Both the position numbers and the translations under genes were made by a program. A stretch of DNA of 64,000 nucleotides from Streptomyces sp. NBC_01788 (GTDB taxonomy: Bacteria; Actinomycetota; Actinomycetes; Streptomycetales; Streptomycetaceae). This document shows, piece by piece, positions 1 to 9,624 of the stretch; position 1 is the stretch's first letter, and each line of letters starts with the position of its first letter. A model generated the notes under the pieces. It did not search any database. It saw nothing but the letters and a program-made list of their open reading frames with translations, and was not told the origin of the DNA. Where the stretch lies: positions 992,001-1,056,000 of the forward strand of contig NZ_CP109090.1 of NCBI RefSeq assembly GCF_035917575.1, written 5' to 3'.

Positions 1-462
1 CGCCGTACTGAACTTCTGCGGCGGGAAGACGGCGCGCAGCAGACCGAGTGTGTTGGGTATCAGCAGCGCGGCGCAGAGCCCCTGCAGTGCGCTGAAGACG
101 ATCACGCCCTCGACGGAGCCGATCAGCCCGATCATGACGGAGGCCACGACGAAGCCCGCGACTCCGGCCATGTAGTAGGTGCGCCGCCCGAACCGGTCAC
201 CCAGCTTGCCGCCCAGGATCAGGGCGGCTGCCATGGCGATGAGGTAGGAGTTGGTGACCCACTGCAGGTCGGCGGTGGACGCGTGCAGGCTGCGGCCGAT
301 CTCCGGGTTCGCGATCGAGACCACGGATCCGTCGAGGTTGACCATGAAGAGACCGATCGCGACGGCGATCAGCGTCAGCCACGGATTGGAGCGCGGGCCC
401 CGCTCGGCGCCCAGTGGCGACGGAGCGTACGGAGTGAAGTGGTCCACGGGTGTGGAGGGCAT
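1..462 (-). CDS. MFS drug-efflux transporter, DHA2/EmrB type (partial)
   Basis: This is the N-terminal 154 codons of a major facilitator; the gene runs off the left edge of the window. After a short polar N-terminus, a first helix is followed by an LDGSVVSIANPEI-type segment and then the motif-A loop GKLGDRFGRR, as in the 14-helix DHA2 (QacA/EmrB) drug exporters. The ATG at 462 is preceded by a weak AAGG site. A MarR regulator is encoded upstream on the same strand, which is a common pairing for efflux pumps. The substrate is unknown. The family assignment is firm; the DHA2 subfamily is inferred because the C-terminal half is missing. Confidence 0.85.
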   Translation of the reverse strand, partial: MPSTPVDHFTPYAPSPLGAERGPRSNPWLTLIAVAIGLFMVNLDGSVVSIANPEIGRSLHASTADLQWVTNSYLIAMAAALILGGKLGDRFGRRTYYMAGVAGFVVASVMIGLIGSVEGVIVFSALQGLCAALLIPNTLGLLRAVFPPQKFSTA

Positions 463-487
463 GCATGTGCCTTGTCTGTGGTGAGAA

Positions 488-503
488 CGTCGACAAGTCG
501 ACG
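488..503. promoter_or_regulatory. inverted repeat upstream of the MFS gene
   Basis: A perfect 7-bp inverted repeat, CGTCGAC-AA-GTCGACG, lies 26 bases upstream of the transporter start. Its size and position suit a TetR- or MarR-type operator. It does not resemble the operator upstream of the neighbouring marR gene, so a different regulator may act here. Confidence 0.35.
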
Positions 504-648
504 AGATGGATCAAAGCCTTCGGCACAGGCGGAGATACGGCAGCGTGCCGCCACTACGGGGGGGGGAGGCGCGGCGGGGGGCGGCGCGCTCGAGGTGCGG
601 GCTGCGCGCGCGGCCGGGCGCTCGCCCCTGAGCACCGGTGCCGGAAGG

Positions 649-1119
649 TCAGTCGGCGGAGTAGAAGCGCCGGGTCAACGCCAGCAGCGCGCCACAGGCC
701 GAACCGAGAGCGTCCTGCTCCCCGTCGGTGAGGGACTCCAGCAGACGCGCCACGTGGACTTCCTTCAGCCCCCGCGCTTCCGCGAGTCGCTCCGTGGCCA
801 GCGCCGTGGGGTACAGATGAGCGACCCGCTTGTCGACGGCATCCCGCCTGCGCTCCAACAGCCCCAACTCGGTGAGCTGGGCGACGAGGGCGCTGACATT
901 GTTCGGCTTCATCAGCAGGGCGTCCGCCGCGTCACGGACCGTGATGCCCGCACGCTCCTCGACAAGCCGCAGCAGAGCGAGCTGCCCCTCCGGCAGCGTC
1001 GGGTACGGAAAGTCCCGGATCACCTGCCGCTCGAGCGCCCTGTTCAGCACAGGCAGAACCGCCACGAGGACCGAGGCCACGTGGTCGTTCTGCCGGCCAG
1101 AGGCACTGGAATCGAGCAC
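649..1119 (-). CDS. MarR family transcriptional regulator
   Basis: A 156-residue MarR-type repressor or activator. The winged helix lies around residues 45-115: a helix-turn-helix in which alanine-rich helices precede MKPNNVSALVAQL, then the wing with LLERRRDAVDKRVAHLYPT, the usual R-x-D-x-R-region of MarR. The start is GTG at 1119. No Shine-Dalgarno site precedes it, and a good promoter ends about seven bases upstream, so the message is probably leaderless. It lies 186 bp upstream of the MFS transporter on the same strand and probably controls that pump as well as itself. The ligand is unknown. Confidence 0.9.
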   Translation of the reverse strand: MLDSSASGRQNDHVASVLVAVLPVLNRALERQVIRDFPYPTLPEGQLALLRLVEERAGITVRDAADALLMKPNNVSALVAQLTELGLLERRRDAVDKRVAHLYPTALATERLAEARGLKEVHVARLLESLTDGEQDALGSACGALLALTRRFYSAD

Positions 1120-1125
1120 ACTTCG

Positions 1126-1155
1126 ACTATAGGTACGCCAACATACCTATGTCAA
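1126..1155 (-). promoter_or_regulatory. sigma-70-like promoter of the marR gene
   Basis: On the minus strand TTGACA (1155-1150) and TATAGT (1131-1126) are separated by 18 bases, close to the housekeeping consensus. Transcription would start at about 1119, the first base of the GTG codon. Confidence 0.7.
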
Positions 1156-1163
1156 CATAGGTA
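1129..1163. promoter_or_regulatory. probable MarR operator overlapping the promoter
   Basis: A perfect inverted repeat TACCTATGT-CA-ACATAGGTA covers 1144-1163 and the -35 box. A further half-site ATAGGTA at 1129-1135 pairs with TACCTAT at 1144-1150 and covers the -10 box. Two overlapping dyads over a promoter are the usual layout for MarR autoregulation. Confidence 0.65.
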
Positions 1164-1537
1164 CATGCCGGGCGGCCAGACGCAGTAGTCAGTGGCGACC
1201 GGCGTTCACCTGGAACTGCTCGACACGAGTGACGGCCCATCAGAGCGAGCGTCACCTGAGCGTCAGGACGGCCGACAGACGTCCGTACCGAGAGCAGTCG
1301 GAGGCTGCGTGTGCTATCACAAGCCGTCGGCACCGTTCCTTGGCAGCACCCCCGCCGGTCGGTGGCTCAGGCCCCTTGCGCCATCCGAGTCAGAGAAGCT
1401 GGTGAGACCAGCCACGTGGGTCACGACCGCACCCCTCCAACGCTGATGGCGATTCTTGAAAACGGCTCTGTCCGCAGTCCCGTGCAAACGACCAGGTGTG
1501 TGCGTTCGGCGGTGAGGCGTGGCACGTGCTGTGCGGC
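1164..1537. other. intergenic stretch without a recognised gene
   Basis: About 370 bases lie between the marR operator and the end of the first phosphatase gene. Short open frames occur on both strands but none has a credible ribosome site or a familiar protein pattern. I see no transposon ends or RNA genes. Confidence 0.5.
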
Positions 1538-3604
1538 TTACTGGGTTCGGGCGATGAGGAGTGCGACGTCGTCGTGGTCATCGGGGTGGCGCAGGGTGTG
1601 CAGGAGGAGGTCGCAGGTCTGTTGCAGGGGGTTGTTGGGTTCGTTGAGGAGGCTGAGGAGGATCTCCAGGCGTTGGTCGATGGGGTCGTGGCGGGTCTCC
1701 ACGAGGCCGTCGGTGTAGAGGACCAGTAGGTCGCCGGTGGTGAGGTTCACGGTGGTGGTGTCGAAGGGGATGCCGCCGACGCCGAGGGGGGCGCCGGTGG
1801 GAAGGTCGAGTAGCCGGGGGGCGGGGCCGGCTCGGGCCAGCGCGGGTGGCATGTGCCCGGCGTTGGCGATGTGGCACTGCATTCGGTGGGGGTCGTAGAC
1901 CGCGTAGATACAGGTGGCGATGTAGTGCTCGAGACCGCAGGTGATCTTGTCGAGGTGCTGGAGCACTTCGTCGGGGGCCAGGTCGAGGTCCGCGAAGGCA
2001 CAGGTGGCGGTGCGCAGGCGGCCCATGGTGGCGGCGGCATCGATCCCGTGGCCCATCACGTCCCCGACCACCAGCGCGGTCTTGTCGCCGGGTAGGGGGA
2101 TGACGTCGTACCAGTCGCCGCCGACCTCGCTGGTGGCCTGGGCGGGCTGGTAGCGGGAGGCGACCTCCAGGCCCACCAGGTGCGGTGGGTGCTCCGGCAG
2201 CAGGCTGCGCTGGAGGGTGACTGCGGCGTTGCGCACGCTCTGGTACCAGCGGGCGTTGTCGATGCTGACCGCGGCGCGGTTGGCCAGCTCACTGGCCAGG
2301 ATGACGTCGTCCTCGTCGAAGGGCAGCGGGTTGCGGGTGCGCTTGAGGTCCAGGGCGCCGAGCACTTCGCCCCGGGCAATGAGCGGCACCGCGAGGTAGG
2401 AGTGGACACCGGCGCGGGCCAGGAGCGTGCTGGCCTGCTGATTGCGGGCGATGCGCTGCAGGTCCTCGTCGTCCACATGCCGGACCAGCACCGGCCTTCC
2501 GGTGTGTACGCACAGGGTGACCAGGCGGTCGCTGTCGTACGCGGCGGGGTCACCGGCACGGTCGGCGGCGCGGAGGGCCACGGTGGGGAAGGCTGCCTTG
2601 ACCGCGAGGGCGCGGAAGAGTTCCGGGCCCCTGTCCGGTGTGCCGGTGCGGCGGCAGGCCAGAACGTCGTCGAGGACGTCTACCGCGACCACGTCGGCGA
2701 GATCGGGCGTGGCGATCTCGGCCAGTTCACGGGCGGTCAGGTCGACATCCAGGGTGGTCCCTACGCGGACAGAGGCTTCGGCGATCAGGGCCAGGCGCCG
2801 CCGGGCCCGATCAGCTTCGGTGGCCGCCAGGTGCCGTTCGGTGACGTCGATGGCCAGGGTCGCGGCGCCGAGGACCCGCCCGCCCGGGTCCTCCAGCCGG
2901 TAAAGGGACAGCGACCAGGCGTGCTCGGTGTCGGGGTGGGCGGGAGCGCGGCCGACCGCGTACTGGTCGAGCAGCGGGTTCCCAGTAGTCAGCACCTGGC
3001 GCAGGGCCGACTCGATCGTGTCGGTGTCGGGGAAGGGCAGAGTCTCACGGAGGTGGCGGCCGATGCGCGCTTCGGCGGGTACGCCGTCGATACGCTCGAG
3101 CGCGGGGTTGACCATCAGGTAGTGAAGGTCGGGGTCCAGCAGAGCCACTCCGATCGGTGACTGGTTGATCAGCCGTTCATACAGGGCCAGGCCGGTCTCC
3201 ACCCGTTGGAGTGTGGTGCGGTCGGCCGCGATACCCAGGGCGTAGACGTGCCCGAGATCATCCAGCAGCCGCACGTTGCGGAACTCCACCAGGCGGGTGC
3301 TGCCGTCCTTGCGCCGGATGGGAAAGGTACCGGCCCAGCTCCGGCCGGTCTCCATCACGTCGGTGAACAGCGACACGACGGACGTCAGGTGCTCCTCGTG
3401 CACCAATAGCCGGGCCGCGTACTGGCCAAGTGCCTCCTGGGCCCTGTAGCCGAACAGCTCCTCGGCCTGCGGGCTCCAGAACACGATCCGTCCGTCGGCG
3501 TTCAGCACGACCGCGGCGACGCTGAGCACATCCAGCAACCCGCTGAGCTGCGGTGGCCCGGTGCCTGGCTCGTTGCCGCTGGGTGGGAAGGATTCGGATG
3601 TCAT
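1538..3604 (-). CDS. PAS-PAS-GAF-SpoIIE (PP2C) serine phosphatase
   Basis: A 688-residue cytosolic signalling phosphatase of the RsbU/SpoIIE class, which dephosphorylates anti-anti-sigma (STAS) proteins. Two PAS domains (about 20-135 and 138-260) and a GAF domain (about 275-430) precede the PP2C domain (about 455-688). The metal-binding motifs are intact: VGGDWYDVI, GDVMGHG, LYTDGLVE and DDVALLIAR. The reading frame stays open far upstream, but ATG 3604 has a strong GGAGGGA site eight bases before it and begins just ahead of the first PAS domain, so I chose it. A related phosphatase is encoded upstream on the same strand, suggesting both feed one sigma-factor switch. The signal sensed is unknown. 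Confidence 0.9.
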   Translation of the reverse strand: MTSESFPPSGNEPGTGPPQLSGLLDVLSVAAVVLNADGRIVFWSPQAEELFGYRAQEALGQYAARLLVHEEHLTSVVSLFTDVMETGRSWAGTFPIRRKDGSTRLVEFRNVRLLDDLGHVYALGIAADRTTLQRVETGLALYERLINQSPIGVALLDPDLHYLMVNPALERIDGVPAEARIGRHLRETLPFPDTDTIESALRQVLTTGNPLLDQYAVGRAPAHPDTEHAWSLSLYRLEDPGGRVLGAATLAIDVTERHLAATEADRARRRLALIAEASVRVGTTLDVDLTARELAEIATPDLADVVAVDVLDDVLACRRTGTPDRGPELFRALAVKAAFPTVALRAADRAGDPAAYDSDRLVTLCVHTGRPVLVRHVDDEDLQRIARNQQASTLLARAGVHSYLAVPLIARGEVLGALDLKRTRNPLPFDEDDVILASELANRAAVSIDNARWYQSVRNAAVTLQRSLLPEHPPHLVGLEVASRYQPAQATSEVGGDWYDVIPLPGDKTALVVGDVMGHGIDAAATMGRLRTATCAFADLDLAPDEVLQHLDKITCGLEHYIATCIYAVYDPHRMQCHIANAGHMPPALARAGPAPRLLDLPTGAPLGVGGIPFDTTTVNLTTGDLLVLYTDGLVETRHDPIDQRLEILLSLLNEPNNPLQQTCDLLLHTLRHPDDHDDVALLIARTQ

Positions 3605-4061
3605 ACCAAACACTCCCTCCGACAGCCGTCGCCACTTGTCCCACAGTGGTCCGTTGGCTTCGTTCCGTGCCTGCAGTCTGGCTTTGGTATCTCCATGGTC
3701 CTCCTGAACTGCCGACCTGCCGCGCCACGTGTCACGGACCGAGATCAAGTTCTTGGCGTTCAATCCGGCAGCGTTACCGGCAAGCGGCGGCTCCTTCTGG
3801 ACAGCACGCCCCGGTCCCAGTGCGGGGTGACTGCTGACGCCCTCACCTCGGGTGGGCGCCAGGGCACAGAAGAGGTCACGTAGCGCTGCAAATTCCGTCC
3901 CGTGGTTGTCGTGCGGAACGTCGTCAAGGGATGGAACAGTCTCTCCAGGGGCCGGTGAACGCCGCAGGGGCCCTGTAGGCCTGAAAGCCCAGGCCACTCA
4001 GCATCCACAAGTGACGACCAGCGCAGCGCGGCACCGATCGGCTCCATGGTCCTGGCGGCCG
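3605..4061. other. spacer between the two phosphatase genes
   Basis: This 457-base stretch is open in more than one minus-strand frame, but I recognise no domain in any of them. The ribosome site for the downstream phosphatase lies at its left end. An unrecognised small protein cannot be excluded. Confidence 0.4.
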
Positions 4062-6941
4062 TCACGACAGGGGCTGTTCCGCCCAGATGACCTTTCCGTC
4101 AGCGGTGTAGCGGGTGCCCCACCGTTCGGTGAGCTGAGCGACGAGGAAGAGCCCGCGCCCGCCCTCGTCCTCGCTCCTGGCCCTGCGTAGCCGGGGTGAG
4201 GTACTGCTGCCGTCGGAGACCTCGCAGACGAGGGCGCGGTCGCGGAGCAGCCGTAGCCGGATCGGGCCGGTGGCATACCGGATGGCGTTGGTGACCAGTT
4301 CGCTGGCAACGAGTTCGGTGGTGAAGGCCAGGTCGTCCAGCTCCCAGTCGGCGAGCTGCGCGGTGACCGCCGCGCGGGAGCGGGAGACAACCGTCGGGTC
4401 GCTGGGCAGGTCCCACTGGGCGACCTGTTCCGTGCCGAGCGCGTGGGTACGGGCGACGAGCATGGCGACGTCGTCGCCCGGCCGGGCCGGGAGCAGTGCG
4501 TCGAGGACCGCCTCGCAGGTGTCCTCCGGGCCACGGCCGACGCAGGCGAGCACGGTGCGCAGCGTGTCCAGGCCGGCGTCGAGGTCCCGGGAGCGATCCT
4601 CGATCAAGCCGTTGGTGTACAGCACCAGTTGGCTGCCCTCGGCCAGCTCCAATTCGACGGTCTCGAACGGCACGCCGCCGAGCCCGAGCGGCGGCGTCGG
4701 CGGCAGGTCGACGAACTCCACCGTGCCGTCGGGTGCGACCACCGCTGGCTGGGGGTGCCCGGCGTGGGTGAAGGTGCAACTCCGCGACACCGGGTCGTAC
4801 ACGGCAAGCAGGCACGTGGCGCCGACGATCCCGGAGTCCGGGTGCGTGGGCTCCACCGCCCAGCCCTCGCCTCCGTCGAGCCGGCTCACCAGGTCGTCCA
4901 GGTGGGTGAGGAGGTCGTCGGCCGGCAGGTCCAGGGAGCAGAAGTTGTGCACGGCGGTGCGCAGCCGGCCCATGGTGGCGGCGGCGTGCAGTCCGTGACC
5001 GACCACGTCACCCACCACCAGCGCCACCCGGGCACCCGACAGCGGGATGACGTCGAACCAGTCGCCGCCCACTCCGGCCTGCGCGGGCAGGTAGCGGTAG
5101 GCGACCTCGATGGCGCTCTGCTCGGGCCGGCCCCGGGGCAGCAGGCTGCGTTGCAGGGCGAGCGCGGTGTTGTGCTCGCGTGTGTAGCGGCGGGCGTTGT
5201 CGATGCAGATCGCCGCGCGGGCGGCCAGTTCCTGGGCCAGGGACAGGTCGTCGTCCTCGAAGGGGGCCGGTTCGCCGGAGCGGTAGAAGCTCACCGCGCC
5301 GAGGGTCGCGCCGCGGGCCTGCAGCGGCACCGTGATCAGCGAGTGGATGCCTGCCACGAGGATCCGATCACCCCGCGCCGGGTCCTGGGCGAACCAGCCG
5401 CCGGCCTCGGTCAGGACGGGTTCGAGCACGGGCTGCCGGCTGTCCAGGCTGCGGGCCTGCGGCGTCGACGGCGCGAACCGTACCTCTTCGCCGACACGGT
5501 ACAGGGGAGGGTCCTCGTCCACGGCCCCCAACGCCACCCGGCGCAACGCGGCGCCCCCGCGGAACGGCTCGGGCTCCTCGCCGCGCAGCACGGCCTCGGG
5601 CAGGTCGACGGCGGTGAAGTCGGCGAACCGGGGGACGGCCACCTCCGCCAGTTCCTCGGCGGTCCGGGCGACGTCCAGCGTGCTGCCGATGCGCAGACCG
5701 GCCTCGCGCAGCAGTTCCAGACGTCGGCGGGCCTGCACCGCCAGCCGGGCGACGCCGGGCTCGCCGACGAGCAGTGGCAAGCTTCCCCCTTCTCCGTCGC
5801 CGTGATCGTCCGTTCCGGCCCGGACCCGCGTGTACAGTTCGTCGGCTGCGGGTGTCGGAGGGGGCGCGGTCGCTGACGTGCGCAGGGTGGCCGGGTGTGC
5901 TCCGTCCGGCTTCGGCGCGGCAGGAGGGGGCACGGGAGGGTTCGCGGGCGGGACGGTGACGGTGGCCGCCGAGGACGCCCAGTACGGCTCCGCCGAAGCG
6001 CCGGGTCCGACGGCGATCGGGCTCGGGCCACCACCGAGTATGCGGGCCTCGACGACCACGCCGATCTCGCCCGCCGCTCCGGTGACCGGGCGACGCCGTA
6101 GCGTGGCCACCCGCCCGCCGGAGAGGACCACCTCGTCCAGGGCGCGCTGCTGGGAGGCAATGAGCGCCTCAGCCTTGTCCCGCAACAGGGCCAGGTCGAT
6201 CCGGCCGAGTTCCGCTCTCTCATCTCCGGTCTCCTGGCCCAACGACCCGCGCTCGGGCCAGGACCATCCGGGCGCGCCGTGGCGTGTCCGTCGGTAGGCG
6301 GCGAGCATGACCCGTTCCCGTTCCGTGGCCTGCTCCAGCAGCCGTGCCTCGATGCCGTGAACGGCTTCGCGGGCCAGTCGCAGCATGGCGGGGTCGCCGT
6401 GTTCGCGCAGGCAGGTGAGGTCGACGATGGCCTCGATGCGCCCGCTGAGCGGGTTGCAAACGGGCGCTCCCGCGCAAGCGAACGGCAACAGGAAGTCGGC
6501 GAAGTGCTCGCGGCCCACGACATAGAACGGCCGACGTCCCGCCAGCGCGGTGCCCACCCCGTTGGTGCCCGAGGCCACTTCGGAGGCATCGCATCCGGGG
6601 GCGAACCGCACCTTGTCGAGGCACTGGAGAAGCTTCCGGCCGCCCCCGCGCCGCTGGACCATGTGGCCCTGCTCGTCGCAGAGAACGACCGTCACGCCCA
6701 TATCGTCGAGCGACGCGGACAGATCCCCCAGCACCGGCTCGGCAGCGCTGAGGAACCGATCGTCCAGCCCCAGATCGGACGCGTAGGGGAACACCCTCAG
6801 GTCCACCTCGAAGCCCGCGAACCGGCACCGCTTCCAGGAGTCGAGCACCGGGCCACGCACGTCCGCTTCGACCAGCGCACCGGACAGGAAACGTTCATGG
6901 GCATCGACAAGCCCGCCGATGTCATCCCACGCGATGGGCAC
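4062..6941 (-). CDS. GAF-GAF-SpoIIE-HATPase multidomain phosphatase with altered metal ligand
   Basis: About 959 residues. The N-terminal part resembles the sensor of AcoR-like regulators (LDSWKRC early, then a GAF-like domain with GTNGVGTALAG). A Pro/Ala-rich linker leads to a second GAF domain, a SpoIIE-type PP2C domain (GGDWFDVIPL, GDVVGHG, DDVAMLVAR) and a C-terminal RsbW-like ATPase (ELVTNAIRYA, GRGLFLVAQL). Such fusions join phosphatase and anti-sigma-kinase activity in one chain. The usual LYTDG motif reads LYTNG here, replacing a metal-binding aspartate with Asn777 (codon 4611-4613). The frame is open far upstream; GTG 6941 has GGGGAA nine bases before it and is preferred. GTG 6950 is the alternative. 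Confidence 0.85.
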   Translation of the reverse strand: MPIAWDDIGGLVDAHERFLSGALVEADVRGPVLDSWKRCRFAGFEVDLRVFPYASDLGLDDRFLSAAEPVLGDLSASLDDMGVTVVLCDEQGHMVQRRGGGRKLLQCLDKVRFAPGCDASEVASGTNGVGTALAGRRPFYVVGREHFADFLLPFACAGAPVCNPLSGRIEAIVDLTCLREHGDPAMLRLAREAVHGIEARLLEQATERERVMLAAYRRTRHGAPGWSWPERGSLGQETGDERAELGRIDLALLRDKAEALIASQQRALDEVVLSGGRVATLRRRPVTGAAGEIGVVVEARILGGGPSPIAVGPGASAEPYWASSAATVTVPPANPPVPPPAAPKPDGAHPATLRTSATAPPPTPAADELYTRVRAGTDDHGDGEGGSLPLLVGEPGVARLAVQARRRLELLREAGLRIGSTLDVARTAEELAEVAVPRFADFTAVDLPEAVLRGEEPEPFRGGAALRRVALGAVDEDPPLYRVGEEVRFAPSTPQARSLDSRQPVLEPVLTEAGGWFAQDPARGDRILVAGIHSLITVPLQARGATLGAVSFYRSGEPAPFEDDDLSLAQELAARAAICIDNARRYTREHNTALALQRSLLPRGRPEQSAIEVAYRYLPAQAGVGGDWFDVIPLSGARVALVVGDVVGHGLHAAATMGRLRTAVHNFCSLDLPADDLLTHLDDLVSRLDGGEGWAVEPTHPDSGIVGATCLLAVYDPVSRSCTFTHAGHPQPAVVAPDGTVEFVDLPPTPPLGLGGVPFETVELELAEGSQLVLYTNGLIEDRSRDLDAGLDTLRTVLACVGRGPEDTCEAVLDALLPARPGDDVAMLVARTHALGTEQVAQWDLPSDPTVVSRSRAAVTAQLADWELDDLAFTTELVASELVTNAIRYATGPIRLRLLRDRALVCEVSDGSSTSPRLRRARSEDEGGRGLFLVAQLTERWGTRYTADGKVIWAEQPLS

Positions 6942-7230
6942 TGGGATCACTTCCCCGCATGAACACTCCCCCGGCCGCGCCGCTGCTCGACCGGTCCGGG
7001 ATCTTCTCCACGCAATTTCACCGTAGGCCCCCTGCGACACGAACCACAACACACGACGTGTGGGGCCCGGCCGCTCACGCCGCTGGGAAGGCCCACAAGG
7101 ACCTCCAGTGCCCTGCCGGCGACCTCCTCGACGGCCCCGACGGCGCGCTCGGTCAGCACGATGTCCGCGTGATGGGCGAAGAGCGTGATGGGCGAAGAGG
7201 GCTGCGGGACCTGCTTGCCTGCGCCGCACC

Positions 7231-7515
7231 GGCGCGAACCTCCACCGCATCGGCCACCTGCGGTGGAAGTTCCTGACCTGGTGCGCCGACTCCGAGATCC
7301 CCGAAGTCCGCCAACTGGCCACCACGGTGGACCGCTGGTGATCCGAGATCGCCGCGTTCATCGCCACCGGCCACAGCAACGCCAAGAGTGAAGGCATCAA
7401 CCGCGTAATCAAGCTCCGCCGCGCCGCCCACGGCTTCCGCAATCCCGCCAACCAGCGCCTACGCACACGCTGCGTCACCACCCGCCGAGCCTGCGGACAC
7501 CTCCACCCTGCCTAA
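7231..7515 (+). pseudogene. ISL3-family transposase, C-terminal remnant
   Basis: Read in one frame this stretch gives the tail of an ISL3-type DDE transposase: KFLTWCADSEIPEV, then TGHSNAKSEGINRVIKL and GFRNPANQRLRTRC, ending in TAA at 7513. A TGA at 7339-7341 interrupts it after TVDRW, and the front two thirds of the gene are missing. Nothing clear is left of the element upstream in 6942-7230. The fragment abuts the truncated gene at 7514 directly, so it marks an insertion or deletion breakpoint. Confidence 0.85.
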
Positions 7516-8215
7516 ATTCTCGGCCCTGACCGGCACGGACGAGGACCACCGCACGGTGTGCCAGGAGCTGTACGTCACCCTGCTCGTGGACAGCGCCCGC
7601 GCCCTCGCCCAGATCGGGCGGTGGACCGAGGCCGCCGACGCCATGACCCAGCACTGCGGCATCGGGAACCGGCTCCTCGACGGCCGCCAGATCAAGATCA
7701 TGGCCCTCATGGAGCAGGGCCTGGACCAGCAGGCCCGCGACCTGATCGACACCACCCAGCCCACGGAGCCCTGGGAGAGAGCCATCGCCCTCCTTCTGCA
7801 CACCCACTGCCGGCCCGCAGACGCTCCCGTCCCCGAAGCCGACCTCGACCGCACCCTTGATGAAGCTGTCCAGCTCCTTGCCCACCCCGATCCGCCGACC
7901 GCCGCCTTCCAGACCCGGACGGGCCTGCCAGCCCTGGAACCGGACCGCACCGGACGCCATGCCGCCCGCGTACTCGACTCCCTCGTCAGCGTCGCCCGAC
8001 TCGACGCCTACGCCGCACGAGACGCACTGCTCCACCCCGTCGCCGCGTCCGCCCTGGACGACTGGGCGACAGACGCGCTCCACGCGGTGATCGCCACGGC
8101 CGGACTGGGATCCGACGTCCTGTCCGCCCACCACCATGAAGCTCTGATGGGCGCGGTCGGCCACGCGGAGACAGAGCTGGAAAGGCACCTGCAGGCCGAT
8201 CTGGATCCCGGCTAG
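7514..8215 (+). pseudogene. 5'-truncated gene for a helical, TPR-like protein
   Basis: A long reading frame begins exactly where the transposase fragment stops and runs 230 codons. It is rich in Ala, Leu and Glu with helix-pair spacing (DSARALAQIGRWTEAADAM and similar), as in the C-terminal helical part of many Streptomyces regulators with an N-terminal helix-turn-helix. No such N-terminus remains. An internal GTG at 7556 could in principle start translation, but no ribosome site precedes it. I do not recognise a specific family. It is probably the surviving end of a gene cut by the insertion sequence. Confidence 0.6.
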
Positions 8216-8449
8216 GAGGGGATGACCCGGGATGCCGCGCCGTAGTGCCCACGCGGTTTGGCGGTGTCGGCGTTTCGGCCATTTCCTGCCCGCAGCCGCT
8301 CCAAGCCAGACCAGGGATCCCGCGCCCGCGGGGTCCGCTGACGCAGGAAATAGCAGGCTCCCCAGCACGACCGAATGACGTGTGTTCGATATCGCAGCCG
8401 TGTCGTTAGACCTCACGACTCTGCCGCAGCGACCGTCCTAGGGGGAACG

Positions 8450-9624
8450 ATGACCTCGGCCATTACACAGGGCCAGCCGCCGCAACCGCCCAAGGGGACC
8501 GCGCCGGACGACGAACCGCAGGAGGCCGGTGTTCGAGAGGAGGAATACCTCTACCGCGACGAGTCGAGGCTCCAGGCCGGCTCCCTGCTGACCTCCCGCA
8601 CCATGGCGCGGCGCCTGCCCTCGCTCGTGCGGCGCTCGGTGCAGATGGCCTGGCGCGTGGACCGCGGCGCGACCATCGGACTGCTGGTGTGCCAGATCGC
8701 AACCGGCGTCCTCGCGGCCCTGGGCCTCCTGGCGGTCGCGGGCACGATCACCGCGCTGATCTCCTCGGGCGACATCACCGAACGGCTGTGGGACGCCGCC
8801 CCGCAGCTGGCCGTGATCGCCGTCGCCACCGGGCTGCGCGCCCTGCTGGGCATCACCGTCGTCTGGCTGACCGGCCGTCTGCGCCCGGTGCTCGGCCGGG
8901 CAGCGGAGCTGACGATGACCGAGGCCGCGCTCGGCGCGGAACTGGCCGCCAACAACAAGCCCGGCTACAAAGGACGTCCTCGCGGCGACCGCCACGCTCG
9001 CGGCCGGCGCCACCGTCCTGACCGTCCTGCACCCCCTGCTCCTTCCCCTGCTCTTCCTCGCGTGCCTGCCGCAAGCCGCCGCCTACGTCCGTTCCGCACG
9101 CGTGATCTACCTCGCCGGGCTGGAGACCTCCGGGCGGCGCCGGATGCTGGGCAAGCTGCGCCGGCACATGGCCTATCAGGAGTCCAGTGAGGAGATGCGC
9201 GCCTGCCTGGCCGGCCCCTTCCTCATCGGCCGGTACCGGCGGCTGGCCGCCTCGGTCAACGCGGCCGAACGCAAGGCCGCGAACACTGGTGCCTGGATGG
9301 GGTTGGCCGGAGCAGTGGCCGGCGGGATCGCCTCGACCGCGGTGTGGGCGGCGCTGCTGTGGCTCCTGGCCTCCGGGCGGATCAGCCTGGCGGCCGGCGG
9401 CGGCGCCGTCTTCGCCCTCCAGACCGCCACCGGCTCGGTGCGCGGCATCATCAACGGCGGGGCCCGCCTGGTGCGCACCGGCTGGTACGTGCAGGACTGG
9501 CAGTACTTCCTCGACAACGCCCACGGCCAGGCCATGACCGACTCCCGCGGCACCGCGCCCGTGACCGCGGCCCCGGAACGTTTCGAGGTCCGCGACGTCA
9601 CCTACCGCTACGACGGCGCCCCAG
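8450..9624 (+). pseudogene. ABC transporter membrane domain, internally deleted and cut short
   Basis: ATG 8450 follows a GGGGGAAC site. The protein starts like an ABC exporter permease, with a polar N-terminus and helices GLLVCQIATGVLAALGLL and ALLGITVVWLTG. Near 8970, after ELAANNKPGYK, the frame shifts and some 20 codons seem to be missing; the transporter pattern resumes in another frame (ATLAAGATVLTVLHPLLLPL, later GMAGAV-like helices to RDVTYRYDGAP). It then stops at the very start of the expected ATPase domain, where unrelated NUDIX sequence takes over at about 9625. No Walker motifs remain, so it cannot work as a transporter. Confidence 0.75.

Noticed and set aside
283..1188. Long plus-strand open frames opposite the MFS and marR genes
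   Set aside because: They are opposite-strand shadows in high-GC DNA: no ribosome site and no protein family pattern, while the minus-strand genes have clear domains.
6947..7159. Small minus-strand gene upstream of the second phosphatase
   Set aside because: The frame is open but overlaps the likely leader, has no ribosome site and shows no known domain.
8281..8351. ATTTCCTGC and GCAGGAAAT as insertion-sequence ends
   Set aside because: The arms are only nine bases, 53 bases apart, with no target duplication or transposase between them; chance pairing is as likely.
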